Source: Bacillota bacterium (GTDB taxonomy: Bacteria > Bacillota > Clostridia > Christensenellales > UMGS416). From it: DNA of 40,867 bases. The stretch spans positions 1 to 40,867 of the forward strand of contig JAEZSC010000106.1 of NCBI GenBank assembly GCA_023422005.1, in the 5' to 3' direction. Each line of letters starts with the position of its first letter. The first letter of the stretch is position 1. Of the stretch, positions 31,264-39,637 are shown piece by piece. Both the position numbers and the translations under genes were made by a program. A model generated the notes under the pieces. The model saw only the letters and a program-made list of their open reading frames with translations. It had not been told where the DNA came from and ran no database searches.

Positions 31264-34129
31264 GCGAATCCCTCTTTTCTGCAATCTTCGTGCCGCATTG
31301 CCCGATAACGGGCAGCAGCGGGCCCAGCCTCTTGTTGTCCACCTTCATGGTGATTTTGGGGATCTTTTGCGCCCGCAGTTGTGAGAGCACCCAGTCCAGC
31401 AGGCAGGCGATGTGCCCGCTGCGGCACAGGCTTTGGTCGGCGGCCAGGCCGCAGATCACCGCCTCTTCCGGGCCTTCCCGAGCCACCCACACGGCGCAGC
31501 ACATGCCCCCGTCCGTATGGGCGACATAGCACTGCTGCAGGCGGTACAGCCTTTTCGCCACCTCCTGCGCCGGGCAGCCCATCATTGCCGCGATGCCGTC
31601 AATGTCTTGCACGCATGCCCTGCGGATGGTGCATGGCGCGCCGCCCGCCAGGGCCTGCCCCTGCACGCCGGGCACTTGCCGGGCGATGCGCCTTTTGATG
31701 CGCTGTGAGGTGGCTCGCAGGCCCGAGGCGAGCCGTTCGGGGGAGAGGGCGTAGCGCACCCTGCCTAGCGTGTTGCGCCGGAACAGCACGAGCTTTCGGC
31801 TGCGCTTGGCGGCGGCCTTGCCCCCGGCTATCAGAGAATGGACGCAGAACAAAGCGGATGGAACGAGCCCTTTGCCGGCAAAGGAGAGATCCATGATTTC
31901 ATCTTGCCGTTGCGTCCACTCCTGCTTGTATTCCTCATAGCCAACGCCAAAGTCGACCACTCCGATGCCTCGTGAGACACAGCGCTCGATGTAGAGCCGC
32001 TTGAGCATCTTCCCTGGCGCATAGATGCCGAAATCGTCGTCATGGGCAGATTTATAAAGCAATGCGCGGCACTTGCACAAAAAGCCGTATTGAAAGGCCA
32101 GCAGCCTTTCGTCCACAAACAGGCCGACCGCCAGCGCCTTCCATTGCTCCCCGTGCTCCCGCCGCAGCAGGGCAGTGAAGAAGTCTCTGGAGCTCTGAGC
32201 GGTGAATCCGCTGGTGTCGATCTTCCGGCTCCAGCGCTTGTCGTGCAGCGCAAAGGCCGCGGCCATGTCGTCCACCGTCAGTTCGCGGCAGGAAACCTGA
32301 CCCAGAGCCCGCAGCCTTTTGTCATCTCTGCGGGCATTCTTGGCAGCGTGGGGCGAGAACGCGCCGGCATAGAGGGCCTCATATGTCTGCCCATACGCGG
32401 CGAGGTATGGCGATGGGGAGGATGTTGCCAGCAGCGGCCTTCGCATTTGCCGCAGCTCAGCCTCCAGCGCCCGGTACAGGGCGCTTTCCCTCGGAAACCC
32501 GCCGAGGCTCAGCAGCCCCTTCATCGCCAGAACATAATCCACCAGAGCGGATGCCGCTTCCCCCGCGTGCTCCGGCATGCAGGCGGCCACCGTATGCGTG
32601 GCCTGGGGGCCGCCCATAAAGGAGACGCGGCTGATACCCATCCTCCGCACCAAAACCAGAGGGAAAACCGCTATCAGCGCATCCGCGCAGTAGATCGCCA
32701 GAACCAGCGGCGCGGCGGATTTCACCTTGACGCCCACGGTGTTCCACCAGCACAGCAGCAAGTCCGGCTGTGCAAACACCTGGTCGCTGCCGCTTTTGTC
32801 CAGCAGTTCCTTCCACTGAGCGAGAAACCGGTTGTCGGCCGCGGTGCAGAGCCCCATGGGCTTCACGGTAACGCAGGCCGCCCGAGCGGCGGCAGGAGTC
32901 CTGAGCCGTATAAGCAGCGCCGCGGCATTGAGCGCCATCTGCATTGCCGTGGAGATGACCAGGCAAAGGGCAGCGCCTGTCAGCCCCATCCGGGGCACCA
33001 GCAGCGCATTCGCGGCCAGGCTGGCCAGCAGCACGGCGCCGCTCACAATCGGCTGGATGACAAACGCGTGCATGGCGGTGAGCGCCGCGGCTGTGATCTC
33101 CGAGACGTAGGAAAACGCGGCGGCGCCCATGATGACGACAAACACCTGGCTCCATACGGCATAGTCCGGCTGGTACAGCAGCGAAAGGATCTGTCCGCCC
33201 CCGACCGCCGTCACAAAAAGCATGCCTGCCCCCAGAAGGGCGACCAGCAATACCATTTTCGCGTAAAGCTTTCGGAAGCCGCCTCTGTCGCCTTGGGCAT
33301 GGAGCCGGGCCAGCCGCGCGCTGGCAGACTGCGAAAGGGCGCTGACGACAAGACTGCCTGTGACCATGATGTAGACCATGGCGGAGAAATACCCCAGGGA
33401 CTCTGCGCCGTGGAACGCCTCGATGAAATAGTTGGACAGGTTCTTAATAACCGAGGAGAACATCAACACCAGCCCCAGCGGCAGGCTGAGCCTGACAAGC
33501 CCCAGCAGCAGGCGCGGCTCCAGCTTCAACCGCAGGCTCGTAAAGCTGCGGGCCGCCGGAATATCATAAGCCGCCAGCAGTATGAGGAACGCCACCGCCA
33601 TGCCAAGAGCGCCGATCACCAAGCTGTTCGCCAGCACCAGCGGCAGGGCGATGGCGACCACGGACAATACGCTCTTGATCATCAGCGAAATGCCGACTTT
33701 GTCCAGGCGTTCGTTCTTCTGCAGCAGCCCGTAGATCATATCGCTGATGGATTCAATGCCCTTTGCCAGGCCCACGAGGATAATGACCGCGCGGGCTTCG
33801 GGTTTCTGCAGCAGTGCAATCACCGCGACAACCAGCAACGCCGCGCAAGAGCTGATCAGGCGCAGGCCCAGAAAGGTATGGAAATCGCTGCGGCGGTCTG
33901 TGGTGGTGGAAAGAATCGACCGAAGGTCCAGGTCTGTCAGCAGAAAAACCGGGGCGGTGATGGCAAAGGCCAGCGCATACTGCCCAACCATCGCGGCGGA
34001 GCCCAGCTTGGCCAGCAGCAGCAGGATCACAGCGCGGGACGCCGCGTACATCAGCTTTCCTGCGGTGTTCCACGCAACATTCACGGCCAGCCCCTTTGTG
34101 CCGCCATCCGCTTCATTTCTCTTAAGCAT
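31253..34129 (-). CDS. Oligosaccharide flippase fused to GNAT-like acetyltransferase domains
   Basis: A 958-aa fusion. Residues about 1-420 are a polysaccharide flippase of the Wzx/MOP type with about 12-14 transmembrane segments. After Thr-Val-Lys-Pro-Met-Gly-Leu (about 430) comes a soluble Acetyltransf_6/CelD-like domain with Leu-His-Asp-Lys-Arg-Trp-Ser-Arg-Lys and Asp-Phe-Gly-Val-Gly-Tyr-Glu-Glu-Tyr-Lys-Gln. A final GNAT-like domain occupies about 810-958. It overlaps the polymerase gene by 8 bases and the next gene by about 11. The flippase would move lipid-linked repeat units across the membrane, with the fused enzyme decorating them at the cytoplasmic face (inference). Such a fusion is unusual in my experience. 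Confidence 0.8.
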   Translation of the reverse strand: MLKRNEADGGTKGLAVNVAWNTAGKLMYAASRAVILLLLAKLGSAAMVGQYALAFAITAPVFLLTDLDLRSILSTTTDRRSDFHTFLGLRLISSCAALLVVAVIALLQKPEARAVIILVGLAKGIESISDMIYGLLQKNERLDKVGISLMIKSVLSVVAIALPLVLANSLVIGALGMAVAFLILLAAYDIPAARSFTSLRLKLEPRLLLGLVRLSLPLGLVLMFSSVIKNLSNYFIEAFHGAESLGYFSAMVYIMVTGSLVVSALSQSASARLARLHAQGDRGGFRKLYAKMVLLVALLGAGMLFVTAVGGGQILSLLYQPDYAVWSQVFVVIMGAAAFSYVSEITAAALTAMHAFVIQPIVSGAVLLASLAANALLVPRMGLTGAALCLVISTAMQMALNAAALLIRLRTPAAARAACVTVKPMGLCTAADNRFLAQWKELLDKSGSDQVFAQPDLLLCWWNTVGVKVKSAAPLVLAIYCADALIAVFPLVLVRRMGISRVSFMGGPQATHTVAACMPEHAGEAASALVDYVLAMKGLLSLGGFPRESALYRALEAELRQMRRPLLATSSPSPYLAAYGQTYEALYAGAFSPHAAKNARRDDKRLRALGQVSCRELTVDDMAAAFALHDKRWSRKIDTSGFTAQSSRDFFTALLRREHGEQWKALAVGLFVDERLLAFQYGFLCKCRALLYKSAHDDDFGIYAPGKMLKRLYIERCVSRGIGVVDFGVGYEEYKQEWTQRQDEIMDLSFAGKGLVPSALFCVHSLIAGGKAAAKRSRKLVLFRRNTLGRVRYALSPERLASGLRATSQRIKRRIARQVPGVQGQALAGGAPCTIRRACVQDIDGIAAMMGCPAQEVAKRLYRLQQCYVAHTDGGMCCAVWVAREGPEEAVICGLAADQSLCRSGHIACLLDWVLSQLRAQKIPKITMKVDNKRLGPLLPVIGQCGTKIAEKRDSLVY

Positions 34130-35492
34130 GCTCCGTCTCCTTGCTCTGCCCCTCCACCAATCGATAGAGCGAAAGGCCGATGAAAAACCACAGGTGTCTC
34201 CAATGCAGCGTATCTACGACCAGACTGTTGACCAGTATGCCGCCGAGTATGGCCAGGAGAACGGCAGGGGATGTGCCGCTGTTCCCGACGGCCAGCAGCG
34301 AGCCGCTGGTCTGCCTGCGATGGTCGAGCAGCAATCCCATCAGCACGCAGCCGACTGCCAAAAAAAAGAACAGGAAAGCCGCAACGCCGCTTTCCGCCGC
34401 AACCCGGATGTACAGGTTGTGCGACGACAGGCGCATGCCGGTGATGGCGGCGATGCGGTTTTCGAACTGGCCGGGGCCTACGCCGAACGCAGGGTGCAGG
34501 CTGGCCAGTTGCAGCCCCGCTGACTGGGTGGAAAATCGGTTGCTGTCATAATCCTGAATCTGGGCGCGATCCAACAGGAAGCTTACGGTTTCGTTGTTCT
34601 GTATGTCTGTCAGCGCAAAGAATGAAACCAGTATGGCAAGCGCGGCTGCAACCGCGATACCGGCAGCCGCAAGCTTGGAAGGGCTCACGCGCCGGGTGTT
34701 CAGCATCATGAAGATCCCGATGGAAACGACCAGATTGATCCACGCGGCGCGAGAGTAGCTCACGACAATGCCTGCGCTCAGCAGAACGATCCCGATGAAA
34801 TCGAGAGCTTTTGGGCCTTTCCATACCGCTCCGCTGCGCAGGTCCTCCAGCAGGAGAATGACCGCCGGGACGAAGAACGGGCCGTATACGTTGGGGTCCT
34901 TGAACAGACCTTTCACCCGGTAGGCGTCGGCCATGAAAAGCTCGGGGAATACCCCCAGCAGCCCGGCTGCGCCTGCCACCAGAGATAGAAACGCCGCCGC
35001 CAGATATGCCCTTTGCAAGGCGCCAACGGTATGGGGTTGGGCGTACAGGCTCAGAAACACAGCCAACAAGAACAGATAGCATGTGATGGTATAGTACCGC
35101 AAGGCCCCGTTCGCGTCCGGCGCAACGGCGATGCCCGGTATGCTGAAAATGAAATACAGGAGCATCAGGGAGAGGACGGGCAGGACCGGTTTTGCCGCCT
35201 TCAGGCTGACTGCGCCGCACAGAAGGCCCAGGGGCATGGCGGCGGCAAAGAGGATGTCCGAGGGTGAGGGCTCCACAAACACGCAGGCCAGCAGGAGCGT
35301 CGCCAGGGCGACCAGCGCCCGGTATATGGCCTTGGAGAACAGTACCAGCGCCACGCCAGCGGCGAACAGGGCCAAAGCGCCAACAGCCAGCGGCCCGGCC
35401 AGGCTTAAAAGGCCGATTGCAATGCCGGAAAAGGCGGTTGCAGCTGCCAGCAGGCCCGTTGTTTTCTCTCTGCTATATCTGGTCGGTACCAT
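34122..35492 (-). CDS. O-antigen ligase/polymerase family membrane protein (Wzy-like)
   Basis: A 456-aa protein with about 11-12 hydrophobic segments and a large loop containing SHNLYIRVAAESGVAAFL, the Wzy_C/WaaL signature with the conserved His. It likely polymerises lipid-linked repeat units outside the membrane. ATG 35492 is preferred; it overlaps the upstream glycosyltransferase stop by 20 bases. Longer in-frame starts (to 35702) would encode a Trp/Arg-rich stretch that is merely the other frame of the glycosyltransferase. Confidence 0.85.
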   Translation of the reverse strand: MVPTRYSREKTTGLLAAATAFSGIAIGLLSLAGPLAVGALALFAAGVALVLFSKAIYRALVALATLLLACVFVEPSPSDILFAAAMPLGLLCGAVSLKAAKPVLPVLSLMLLYFIFSIPGIAVAPDANGALRYYTITCYLFLLAVFLSLYAQPHTVGALQRAYLAAAFLSLVAGAAGLLGVFPELFMADAYRVKGLFKDPNVYGPFFVPAVILLLEDLRSGAVWKGPKALDFIGIVLLSAGIVVSYSRAAWINLVVSIGIFMMLNTRRVSPSKLAAAGIAVAAALAILVSFFALTDIQNNETVSFLLDRAQIQDYDSNRFSTQSAGLQLASLHPAFGVGPGQFENRIAAITGMRLSSHNLYIRVAAESGVAAFLFFFLAVGCVLMGLLLDHRRQTSGSLLAVGNSGTSPAVLLAILGGILVNSLVVDTLHWRHLWFFIGLSLYRLVEGQSKETEHA

Positions 35493-36648
35493 AGGTTCCC
35501 CGCAGCAAAACATCGCTTGGCCTTTGCTCATAGAGCCGCCGATAGCCGCACACCATCGGGCCCAGCATGAATTTTTCCATCGCAGCCTGACGGGCAGCAG
35601 CGCCCATGGCGCGGCGCAACGCGCTGTCCCCGACCAGCGCGGCCAGCGCCTCTGCGGCGGCGTCCAAATCCAGCCCGTCGACCAGGAAGCCCGTCTCACC
35701 ATTTGCCACGAGCTCTGGAATGCCCCCGACGCCGTTGGCGACGACGGGCAGCCCTGCGCACATGGCCTCCAGTATGGACACGGGCAGCCCCTCCCATCGG
35801 GAAAACAGGCAGAAGATGTCCGCGTCCTTCAGAATGGCGCAGGCGTTCTCTCTGTGCCCCAGCATGTATACGCGGTTTTCCAGATGCAGCTCCTCGATCA
35901 GCCGGCTGCATTCCTCCTGCTTGGGCCCGCCCCCGATGATGACCATGCGATGGTCATGGCCCTGCGCAGCCAGCCGTTCGCATACCCGTATGGCAAAAGC
36001 GGGCTCCTTGGGCTGCGCCAGCCGCGCAACATAGGCGATCAGCGGCACATCCGCGGGTATGCCCAGACTGCCGCGCACAGGCTGCCGCCCGGCTTCTTGC
36101 GGCACGCCGTTGTAAATGACAACGGAGTTGGCCTCGCTGGCCCAGCGGTTGGCGATGCCCGTCCGCATGTCGCTTTCGCACACAAATATGATGGCGTCCG
36201 TGCGTTTTGCCAGCATTCTCTCTACGCGATCCAGGATGAAGTACATCCTACCCGCGGTCTTGCGGTTCAGCCCCCAACCGTGCACCGTGTAGAGGATTCT
36301 GGGAACGCCGGCAATCTTAGCGGCCAGCCGGCCCAGAAGGCCCATTTTGGAGTTGTGGAAGTGCGCCACATCATAGCGCTTTTTCGCAAACAGCGTAAGC
36401 ATATATAAAAAAGCCCGTACATCAGACAGCAGTGAAATATCCCTGCAAATATGGGGGCAGGTGAGCACCTTTATTTTGTTGGTCCGGCCTCTGTTCAGAT
36501 CATCCACCCAGTCCAGCAGGCTGCCGCCCGGCGACGTCAGCAGCGTGACCTCATACTCCTCCTGCGGCAGGCCGGACAGGATGTTGTAAACCATTTTTTG
36601 GCTCCCACCGGTTTCCGACATGGTGATGCCCATCAACAGCCGGATCAT
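35473..36648 (-). CDS. Glycosyltransferase family 4 protein
   Basis: A 391-aa GT-B fold transferase. The N-terminal half contains Glu-Thr-Gly-Gly-Ser-Gln-Lys and Thr-Val-His-Gly-Trp-Gly. The C-terminal half has the donor-site motif FSRWEGLPVSILEAMCAGLP, giving the two glutamates of the GT4 signature, and Gly-Gly-Gly-Pro before it. It adds a sugar to the lipid-linked intermediate. ATG 36648 shares one base with the upstream TGA (TGATG), so translation is coupled; the longer ORF to 36795 lies inside the sugar-transferase gene. Confidence 0.9.
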   Translation of the reverse strand: MIRLLMGITMSETGGSQKMVYNILSGLPQEEYEVTLLTSPGGSLLDWVDDLNRGRTNKIKVLTCPHICRDISLLSDVRAFLYMLTLFAKKRYDVAHFHNSKMGLLGRLAAKIAGVPRILYTVHGWGLNRKTAGRMYFILDRVERMLAKRTDAIIFVCESDMRTGIANRWASEANSVVIYNGVPQEAGRQPVRGSLGIPADVPLIAYVARLAQPKEPAFAIRVCERLAAQGHDHRMVIIGGGPKQEECSRLIEELHLENRVYMLGHRENACAILKDADIFCLFSRWEGLPVSILEAMCAGLPVVANGVGGIPELVANGETGFLVDGLDLDAAAEALAALVGDSALRRAMGAAARQAAMEKFMLGPMVCGYRRLYEQRPSDVLLRGTYGTDQI

Positions 36649-37286
36649 CAGTAAGCCCCCATGCGGTAGAGCACGACGCCAAATGTCCTCAACAGGATCT
36701 TCATATCCTGCAGAGGGCCGCACTGCATCACATACTTCACGTCCAGATTCACCCGATCCTCGTAGCTCAGGTCGCTTCTGCCGCTGACCTGCCACAAGCC
36801 CGTGATGCCAGGACGGACCGACAGAAAGATGTCGACGGAGTTGCCATACTTCAAGAGTTCCTCTTTCGTCACGGGCCGAGGTCCGATCAGGCTCATCTCT
36901 CCGGTCAGTACATTGATCAACTGGGGCAGTTCGTCAATGCTGGTGTTCCTCAGCACCCGGCCCACAGGTGTGATCCTAGGATCGTCCTTGACTTTGTAGC
37001 ACGTGGCATACTCCCGCAACTGCTCGGGTGTAAAATCCACCTTGCGGGCGTCGGCATCCTGGACCATGGTCCGGAATTTTAAAAGGTAGAACTCCTCGCC
37101 GTTCAGGCCCAGGCGTTTGTGGCGAAAGAAAACCGGGCCCTTTGAGGAGCATTTCACCACCGCGGCAACAGCAGCAATCATTGGGGCCAGCAGGACCAGG
37201 AAAAACAGCGCGGAGGCTATGTCAAACCACCGTTTGGCCATTTGATAGATGCCTTTTCTTCCGGCTTTGGCTAGCGTAATATACAT
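36648..37286 (-). CDS. Initiating sugar transferase (polyprenyl-phosphate phosphoglycosyltransferase)
   Basis: A 212-aa single-domain bacterial sugar transferase. One membrane-embedded hydrophobic segment (about residues 20-42) precedes the catalytic domain with FRTMVQDAD, Ser-Ile-Asp-Glu-Leu-Pro-Gln, Ser-Leu-Ile-Gly-Pro-Arg-Pro and Gly-Ile-Thr-Gly-Leu-Trp-Gln-Val-Ser-Gly-Arg. The enzyme transfers a sugar-1-phosphate to undecaprenyl phosphate, starting each repeat unit (established). ATG 37286 lies 17 bases after the previous stop with a GGTGAT-like ribosome site; the in-frame extension to 37388 would overlap the previous gene. Confidence 0.92.
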   Translation of the reverse strand: MYITLAKAGRKGIYQMAKRWFDIASALFFLVLLAPMIAAVAAVVKCSSKGPVFFRHKRLGLNGEEFYLLKFRTMVQDADARKVDFTPEQLREYATCYKVKDDPRITPVGRVLRNTSIDELPQLINVLTGEMSLIGPRPVTKEELLKYGNSVDIFLSVRPGITGLWQVSGRSDLSYEDRVNLDVKYVMQCGPLQDMKILLRTFGVVLYRMGAY

Positions 37287-37303
37287 CGGATCACCACGCT
37301 TTT

Positions 37304-38599
37304 TTAATGCAGCATCTTTTTTGCAGGCATATTGTTGATGACGAGGCCCAACAGCTTTGCCCCCGCATTGTTCAGCCGTTCTATGCACTTATCCATGGTT
37401 AAAAGATTCATTTTGCAATAGTCAGACAAAAAAATCACACCCTGCGCGAACCTGCCCAGGTCCAGAACATCGGAGTATGGGAGCATCTGCGGGCAATCAA
37501 AGAGGATGTAGTCATAAGACTTCTCGATCCCTTGCAGGAACCTGTCCAACTCCGCGGCATCGGGCTCCCCCTTTGAAGTGCAAAACAGGAGGTCGATTCC
37601 CAGGGAAAAGATCCTTCTGACGCTGTAACTGCCCGATGCGTGCTCGGACTGCGCGGCGGTGTTTGACGTATAGAAATCGTAAACTTTATTGAGTGTAGGA
37701 TGCTTGCCATTGTATTCTACAAGCAGGACGCGCCTGCTCTGCCCGGTGAGGGATATGGCAAGGTTCATCACAAATGTCGTCTTTCCCTCACCGCCGCGGG
37801 CGCTGGTGATGAGTATTTTTTTCACCGCCTTCCGCTCTGTCCTGTTGAGAATGTTGGAACGCAGTGCGCGGATGGCTTCCATTTGCAGTACGTTTTCCTC
37901 TTGAAATAGGACGAACTCCTTCTTGCGCCTTTTTTGCTTTAGGTGTGGGACCATGCCCAGCACAGGGATGGATTTGTTCAAGTGCTTAAGCGCCGGCACT
38001 TCGTCGGCGGACTGTTCTCTCAGGCTCACGATGACTGCGAGCAATGTGCCGCAGAACACGCCGGCGACCGCCGACAACAGCATATTCAACACAATATTGG
38101 GGCTTGCCGGTCGGTCGGGGATCTTGGGCGGGTCAATGGTTTTCACGTCCAACTTGAGCCCCAGGCCGGTGGACTGCTCTTTGAGGCTTGTTATAAAAGC
38201 GTCGGTGATGTCTCTGGAGAGTTTCTCGTTGCTCGCTCTTGCCGCTATTTTGATAATGCCCGATTCATAATCGGCATTGATATCGATCTGCTCCCTGAAT
38301 TTCTCTTCGGTGAGCGGCAGACCAAGCTTGCGGATCACGCTTGCTGCCACAGAATCGCTTTCCGCAATGCTGTAATAGACTTTCACGATGCTAGGATCTA
38401 TGACGATATCGGACTTTGCCGCGTCGCTGGGCAGAATCGACTCAGCGGTTTGGCTTAGCACCAAGGTTGCTGCGGATTGGTAAACCTTTACAATGACATA
38501 TGTACTAACGGCCCATGAGGTGAGCACAGCAAAGGCTACGATCAATGCGATGAGCCAAAGCCGCTTTTTGATTTCCGGATACAAGTAACTCAATTCCAC
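37304..38599 (-). CDS. Wzz-like chain-length protein fused to tyrosine-kinase-type ATPase
   Basis: A 431-aa membrane protein. Two transmembrane helices (about 15-36 and 173-195) flank an extracytoplasmic Wzz domain, the second ending with a Pro-rich motif (Arg-Pro-Ala-Ser-Pro). The cytoplasmic part is a BY-kinase-like P-loop domain with Walker A Ser-Ala-Arg-Gly-Gly-Glu-Gly-Lys-Thr-Thr. The expected Asp-Ala-Asp-Leu-Arg Walker A' is replaced by Val-Glu-Tyr-Asn-Gly, and the C-terminus lacks a tyrosine cluster. It starts at GTG 38599 with AGGAG upstream and is the first gene of the exopolysaccharide operon. It probably controls chain length; kinase activity is doubtful. Confidence 0.85.
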   Translation of the reverse strand: MELSYLYPEIKKRLWLIALIVAFAVLTSWAVSTYVIVKVYQSAATLVLSQTAESILPSDAAKSDIVIDPSIVKVYYSIAESDSVAASVIRKLGLPLTEEKFREQIDINADYESGIIKIAARASNEKLSRDITDAFITSLKEQSTGLGLKLDVKTIDPPKIPDRPASPNIVLNMLLSAVAGVFCGTLLAVIVSLREQSADEVPALKHLNKSIPVLGMVPHLKQKRRKKEFVLFQEENVLQMEAIRALRSNILNRTERKAVKKILITSARGGEGKTTFVMNLAISLTGQSRRVLLVEYNGKHPTLNKVYDFYTSNTAAQSEHASGSYSVRRIFSLGIDLLFCTSKGEPDAAELDRFLQGIEKSYDYILFDCPQMLPYSDVLDLGRFAQGVIFLSDYCKMNLLTMDKCIERLNNAGAKLLGLVINNMPAKKMLH

Positions 38600-38667
38600 C
38601 GGGTTATGCTCCTGCGCACAGAATCATTTGCTGCACTCTTGAACTTCGTATAAGGACGGGGCGTCCG

Positions 38668-38682
38668 CGGCGGCGGCGGCGG
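38668..38682. repeat. (CGG)5 tract in leader of exopolysaccharide operon
   Basis: Five CGG triplets lie inside a GC-rich hairpin-forming stretch (about 38658-38688, GGGCG ... CGCCC) in the predicted leader, about 70 bases upstream of the GTG start. This contrasts with the AT-rich DNA around it. Confidence 0.6.
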
Positions 38683-38689
38683 GCGCCCT

Positions 38690-38730
38690 CATATACAGAT
38701 TCTACTATCTGATTCAAAATATATGAATCA
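38690..38730 (-). promoter_or_regulatory. Predicted exopolysaccharide promoter overlapping a palindrome
   Basis: On the minus strand, TTGAAT (38712-38717), a 16-base spacer, then TATATG (38690-38695). The -35 box is part of the palindrome TGATTCA-N7-TGAATCA (38710-38716/38724-38730), a plausible repressor or activator site. No regulator gene is adjacent. Confidence 0.45.
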
Positions 38731-38820
38731 CTATTTATGCACATAATGATACTCTTTTGTTATAATTTGCGGGAACCTAAGTGTTAGGTGTGCATCGGTC
38801 AAAAGGATGTATAAAACAAC

Positions 38821-38852
38821 AATGACGCCGCTATCAAACGACGTCATTTTTG
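38821..38852. terminator. Terminator hairpin, possibly bidirectional
   Basis: AATGACG (38821-38827) pairs with CGTCATT (38842-38848), followed by a T-run on the plus strand; the minus strand also has T-rich DNA after the stem. It can end the YdeI-like gene, whose stop is at 38915. An extended -10 TGTTATAAT at 38758-38766 on the plus strand points towards it. Confidence 0.6.
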
Positions 38853-38914
38853 CTGTTCCATTATCTTTGTGTCAGGGTATTTCTTCGTGTCTGCTTGGTC
38901 AGCCTAATGGATAT

Positions 38915-39496
38915 TTATGTGTCCTTTTTCCTGCTTTCCATAGGGTTTAGATTTATGTCCAGGCGTTCAACAATGGTGTTGAATCTCTTTTGTCTGCCGG
39001 CTTCTGTTTTCGTGCCCAAAAAGTATGAAGAGGCATAAGCCTTGCGGGCCGATCGCGGCATTTTATTGAAGTTGGTGTGGGCAGCCTCGTGGGGTTTTAG
39101 CATATCAGCAAATTGCTGCAGCTGCTCATCGGTAAGCGGTTCGGGTTTGGTAGGATTCCAATACCCGTTCTGTTTAGCGGCATCGATTTTTGCTCTGCCG
39201 TAGCCGGCCATCAGCCCCTTTGACTCCAGCTGTTCAACAAGTTTTTTGTTAGTCTCTGACCAGTTGCTTGTGGGGCTGCGCTGTTTGAAGTATTTAATAT
39301 ATGTTTTTGCATCCACGCTCTGCATCAGGCCGTCAATCCAGCCGAAGCATAACGCTTCTTCCAGCGCTTCGCTTGCTTTGAGCGTCTCCGGCCCGTTCTT
39401 TTTGCCAAACACGAGCCATACGCCCTCATCGGACAGTGCATTTTTTGTGAGCCAATCTCTGAAATCCGAACGGTTTTTAAACAGTAGCCGGTTCAT
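38915..39496 (-). CDS. YdeI/OmpD-associated family protein
   Basis: A 193-aa cytoplasmic protein with Phe-Arg-Asp-Trp-Leu, Gly-Val-Trp-Leu-Val-Phe-Gly-Lys-Lys, LEEALCFGWIDGLMQ and Lys-Tyr-Phe-Lys-Gln-Arg, the pattern of YdeI-like proteins. The C-terminal part (Met-Pro-Arg-Ser-Ala-Arg-Lys-Ala-Tyr) fits the same family. Members are linked to antimicrobial peptide tolerance in some bacteria (family knowledge); the molecular role is unclear. ATG 39496 has GGAG seven bases upstream; the ORF continues to 39553 without support. Confidence 0.85.
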   Translation of the reverse strand: MNRLLFKNRSDFRDWLTKNALSDEGVWLVFGKKNGPETLKASEALEEALCFGWIDGLMQSVDAKTYIKYFKQRSPTSNWSETNKKLVEQLESKGLMAGYGRAKIDAAKQNGYWNPTKPEPLTDEQLQQFADMLKPHEAAHTNFNKMPRSARKAYASSYFLGTKTEAGRQKRFNTIVERLDINLNPMESRKKDT

Positions 39497-39637
39497 GTAC
39501 TTGCTCCACAATCCATTATTAGTAGCTGCCGAGTGTCCTAGATCAGTACTCATAGAATATCATTATTTGGCACGAATTGCCATTGATTTCACACCGCCAA
39601 GCCATGCCGAGAAGGGGGGGTGAGGCTCTTGTTTTTC

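Noticed and set aside
32042..34183. Long plus-strand ORF (713 aa) opposite the flippase fusion
   Set aside because: Low-complexity Gln/His/Arg-rich product with no ribosome site. The opposite strand carries clear transmembrane segments and GNAT motifs.
38758..38766. Treating the plus-strand extended -10 as a promoter for a protein gene
   Set aside because: No ORF with a ribosome site follows before the terminator; kept only as a low-confidence RNA finding.
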